Assembly: GCA_021296055.1 (NCBI GenBank)
Contig: JAGWBE010000015.1
Span: 1 to 43,160, forward strand
Reading direction: 5' to 3'
Length of the DNA: 43,160 bases
From: Dehalococcoidia bacterium
GTDB lineage: Bacteria; Chloroflexota; Dehalococcoidia; Lucifugimonadales; Australimonadaceae
This document shows, one piece after another, positions 38,251-43,160 of this stretch. How positions within the stretch are numbered: position 1 is the stretch's first letter; each line of letters starts with the position of its first letter. Below the pieces are notes generated by a model. That model was not told the origin of the DNA, did not search any database, and worked only from the letters and a program-made list of their open reading frames with translations. A program made the position numbers and the translations under genes.

Positions 38251-38422
38251 AGGAGGGCGGGTTGACCAGGGGGGCTGCGCGGCGTCTGCGCGTGCGCCAG
38301 ACGGACGGCGCGTCTTGCGCGGCTGCGTCGGCAGGGGCACCCGCCTGCTGAGGGCGCCGCCTGCGCCGCGGGGGGGTTGCCTGGGAACTGTTGGTGGTTG
38401 TGTCGTCGTGTTGTTCGGTCAA
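37883..38422 (-). CDS. Repetitive basic/acidic N-terminal region of the HPRT protein, cut off by a frameshift
   Basis: TTG 38422 opens a 179-residue frame (MTEQHDDTTTNSSQATPPRR) that lies 27 nt after carB. It consists of Arg-rich boxes (RRRGRRS) alternating with Ala/Gln/Glu-rich stretches (GRAQAQPEAQAQAANA), in the 44-residue tandem unit. The third unit is 5 nt short and the frame stops at 37883, whereas the fourth unit continues in the HPRT frame. Adding 5 nt would give a single 554-residue protein (1,665 nt). Such low-complexity, probably disordered leaders can bind nucleic acid or be surface-neutral spacers; function unknown. The deletion may be real slippage or a repeat-assembly error. 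Confidence 0.6.
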   Translation of the reverse strand: MTEQHDDTTTNSSQATPPRRRRRPQQAGAPADAAAQDAPSVWRTRRRRAAPLVNPPSSEVEALAPEANAEDAPKPATRRRGRRSAAGRAQAQPEAQAQAANASAEQTLSPETGAEASKPPSRRRGRRSGTGRAQAQPEAQAQAANAGAEQTPSPEADTETPEPPSRRRGRRSAARPSAA

Positions 38423-38449
38423 GGCTTGCTCGCTTCGAGTGTAGTGTGG

Positions 38450-41709
<3,260 letters not shown>

Positions 41710-41713
<4 letters not shown>

Positions 41714-42792
41714 TCGGCGCTCTGCCCCATCATCGCCAGGAAGTCGTCGAAGACGTGGGCGTTGTCCAGGGGGCCGGGCGACGCCTCGGAGTGGTACTGG
41801 ATGGTAAGCACGGGGGCTTCGCGGTGGCGTAGGCCCTCGACCGTGTCGTCGTTCAGGTTGCGGTGCGTGACCTCGAGGGTAGAGGGCAGGCCCGCCTCGT
41901 CTACGGCGTAGCCGTGGTTCTGGGCGGTTACGGACACGCGCCCCGTGCGCAGTTCGTGGACGGGGTGGTTGCCGCCGCGGTGGCCGAACTTGAGCTTGTA
42001 GGTGGCGCCGCCCATTGCGCGGGCGATGACCTGGTGGCCGAGACAGATGCCGAGGATGGGCGTCTCGCCTATGAGCGCCTTGGCGGTTTCCACCGTGGCC
42101 TCGTTGTGGACGGGGTCGCCTGGGCCGGGGGAGAAGACGACGCCGTCGGGGCGCAGGGCGAGCACGTCTCGGGCGCTCGCGGTTGCGGGCAGTACGTTGA
42201 CGCTGCATCCGCGCGCCGCGAGTTCGCGGAGGATGTTGTACTTCACGCCGCAGTCGACGACGGCGACGCGGGCGCGGCTTTGGGCGCGCTCCTCCCACGC
42301 GTAGCGCTCGGCGGTGGTTACCTGGGCGACGTAGTCCACGGCGTCGTAGGCGGGGAGGGAGCGGAGGCGGGCGAGCGCGTCGTCGGGCGCGCCGCCGGTG
42401 ATGGCGCCCATCATCACCCCGGCGGAGCGGATGCGGCGCGTGAGGGCGCGCGTGTCGACGCCCGCGATGCCGGCGACGCCCTCGGAGGCGAGGTACTGGT
42501 CGAGGGTCGCTTCCGCGTTGTAGTGGCTGGGGGTGGTCGAGTGTCCGCGCACGGCGAATCCGGCGACCTGGATGCGGCGCGACTCCACGTCCTGCGCGGC
42601 GATGCCGTAGTTGCCTTGGAGCGGGTAGGTGGGGATGACGATCTGGCCGGCGTAGGAGGGGTCGGTCAGCATCTCCTGGTAGCCCATCATGGAGGTGTTG
42701 AAGACGACCTCGCCGAAGGCTTCGGCGGGGGCGCCGAACGCCTCGCCCCGGTAGACGGCGCCGTCGGCTAGGACGAGGTGGGCGACCGTCAC
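41710..42792 (-). CDS. carA: Carbamoyl-phosphate synthase, small (glutaminase) subunit
   Basis: A 360-residue subunit that hydrolyses glutamine and passes ammonia to CarB. The N-terminal domain has FNTSMMGYQEMLTDPSYAGQ and the amidotransferase domain has VVFSPGPGDP, the nucleophilic cysteine in GICLGHQ, and IQYHSEASPGP with the catalytic His and Glu. The GTG at 42792 overlaps the pyrC stop (GTGA) and its own stop overlaps carB. The frame is open to 42936 but that part is the pyrC gene in another frame. Confidence 0.96.
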
Positions 42793-43160
42793 GCCGCCGC
42801 TCCTTCGGATAGGCCGACGCCGTCGTAGGCGATCTCGCCCCGAGCGATGGTGAGCTTGACGCGGCCTTGGAGGAGTTCGCCGTCGAGGGGCGTGTTCTTG
42901 CCCTTGGAGGCGAAGCCGCTTGCGTCCACGAGCCACTCTTCCGCCTCGTCGAACAGCACGAGGTCGGCGGACGCGCCCTCGCGCAGCGTGCCCAGCCCGG
43001 CCCCGGCGGCGCCGAGGATGGCGGCGGGCGCCGCGGTGAGGCGCTCGACCAGCGCGGGGAGCGTGAGCGTTCCGTCGCGCACCAGGCCCATCAGCGAGCC
43101 GAACGCCGTCTCCAGCACCGACAGCCCGACCGCCGCCTCGTCGAAAGGGACGGCCTTGTC
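42789..43160 (-). CDS. pyrC: Dihydroorotase, C-terminal part (5' end outside window)
   Basis: The visible 123 residues are the C-terminal end of an amidohydrolase. A region DKAVPFDEAAVGLSVLETAF, then LPALVERLTAAPAAILG and ADLVLFDEAEEWLVDASGF, leads to SKGKNTPLDGELLQGRV, typical of type I dihydroorotases. The metal-binding HxH motif would lie beyond the right edge. It closes N-carbamoylaspartate to dihydroorotate. The order pyrC-carA-carB with two GTGA overlaps shows one pyrimidine operon, whose promoter and any attenuator lie outside the window. Confidence 0.92.
   Translation of the reverse strand, partial: DKAVPFDEAAVGLSVLETAFGSLMGLVRDGTLTLPALVERLTAAPAAILGAAGAGLGTLREGASADLVLFDEAEEWLVDASGFASKGKNTPLDGELLQGRVKLTIARGEIAYDGVGLSEGAAA

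Noticed and set aside
37687..38340. Upstream extension of the hpt frame
   Set aside because: Upstream of about 37900 it is the wrong frame of the tandem repeat; the charged repeats make sense only in the frame starting at 38422.
41714..42298. Upstream extension of the carB frame
   Set aside because: It lies over carA in another frame and gives Arg/Pro-rich nonsense; the GTG at 41713 overlapping the carA stop is the natural start.

Overview
This is a gene-dense window of roughly two-thirds G+C. It is bacterial and, by inference, from the phylum Chloroflexota, most like Dehalococcoidia or SAR202-related lineages. The grounds are gene content and style: a DUF951 protein coupled to pyrF, a hypoxanthine phosphoribosyltransferase (HPRT) with a nuclease-like N-terminal domain beside carB, a decayed leucine-rich-repeat lipoprotein, many GTG/TTG starts, and dispersed GC-rich hairpin repeats. 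No rRNA or marker gene fixes the taxonomy, and no CRISPR array or prophage was seen. The two window ends cut a Rieske oxygenase gene (left) and pyrC (right).

Layout. 1-2.5 kb: a thiamine-diphosphate enzyme followed by a ring-hydroxylating Rieske oxygenase (minus strand). 2.7-5.0 kb: an elongator tRNA-Met, a small membrane protein, then two identical tRNA-Val genes in direct repeat that bracket an AT-richer islet. The islet holds a TIR-domain protein with its own near-consensus promoter and a protein-tail fragment. 5.0-10.2 kb: aroE, ugd and a large O-antigen-ligase-like protein carrying a degenerate J-like segment and TPRs. 10.2-11 kb: a decay zone with an IS5-family remnant and a frameshifted LRR lipoprotein. 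11-15.4 kb: fhs, a sterol C24-methyltransferase-like gene, a YihY-type membrane protein and a YCII protein. 15.7-20 kb (plus strand): an NCS2 permease with an extra C-terminal domain, then argD-argG. 20-25.8 kb (minus strand): a 2-hydroxyacid dehydrogenase, ribD, ribE, ribBA and nadE. 25.9-28.7 kb (plus strand): a Rieske/helical-repeat protein, tRNA-Ala and an NAD-dependent epimerase. 28.7-33.4 kb (minus strand): four genes joined by three ATGA overlaps (glycosyltransferase, radical SAM/SPASM protein, WG-repeat methyltransferase, histidine phosphatase). 33.5-35 kb: a membrane protein, a 56-residue ORF with tandem palindromes upstream, and several hairpin repeats. 35-43 kb: DUF951 and pyrF (frameshifted, next to a 27-nt G run), a COG2231 DNA glycosylase, HPRT with a frameshifted tandem-repeat leader, and pyrC-carA-carB.

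How it works together. The right end is pyrimidine synthesis (pyrC, carA, carB, pyrF) plus purine salvage. The middle holds arginine, riboflavin and NAD synthesis and one-carbon entry (fhs). Surface glycan functions are spread over ugd, the O-antigen-ligase-like protein, the epimerase and the coupled glycosyltransferase/radical SAM/methyltransferase operon. The least ordinary parts are the tRNA-Val/TIR islet, the four-gene coupled operon, the small ORF with its operator pair, the sterol-methyltransferase homologue, and frameshifts in or near low-complexity DNA (hpt, pyrF) that may be biological or assembly artefacts.
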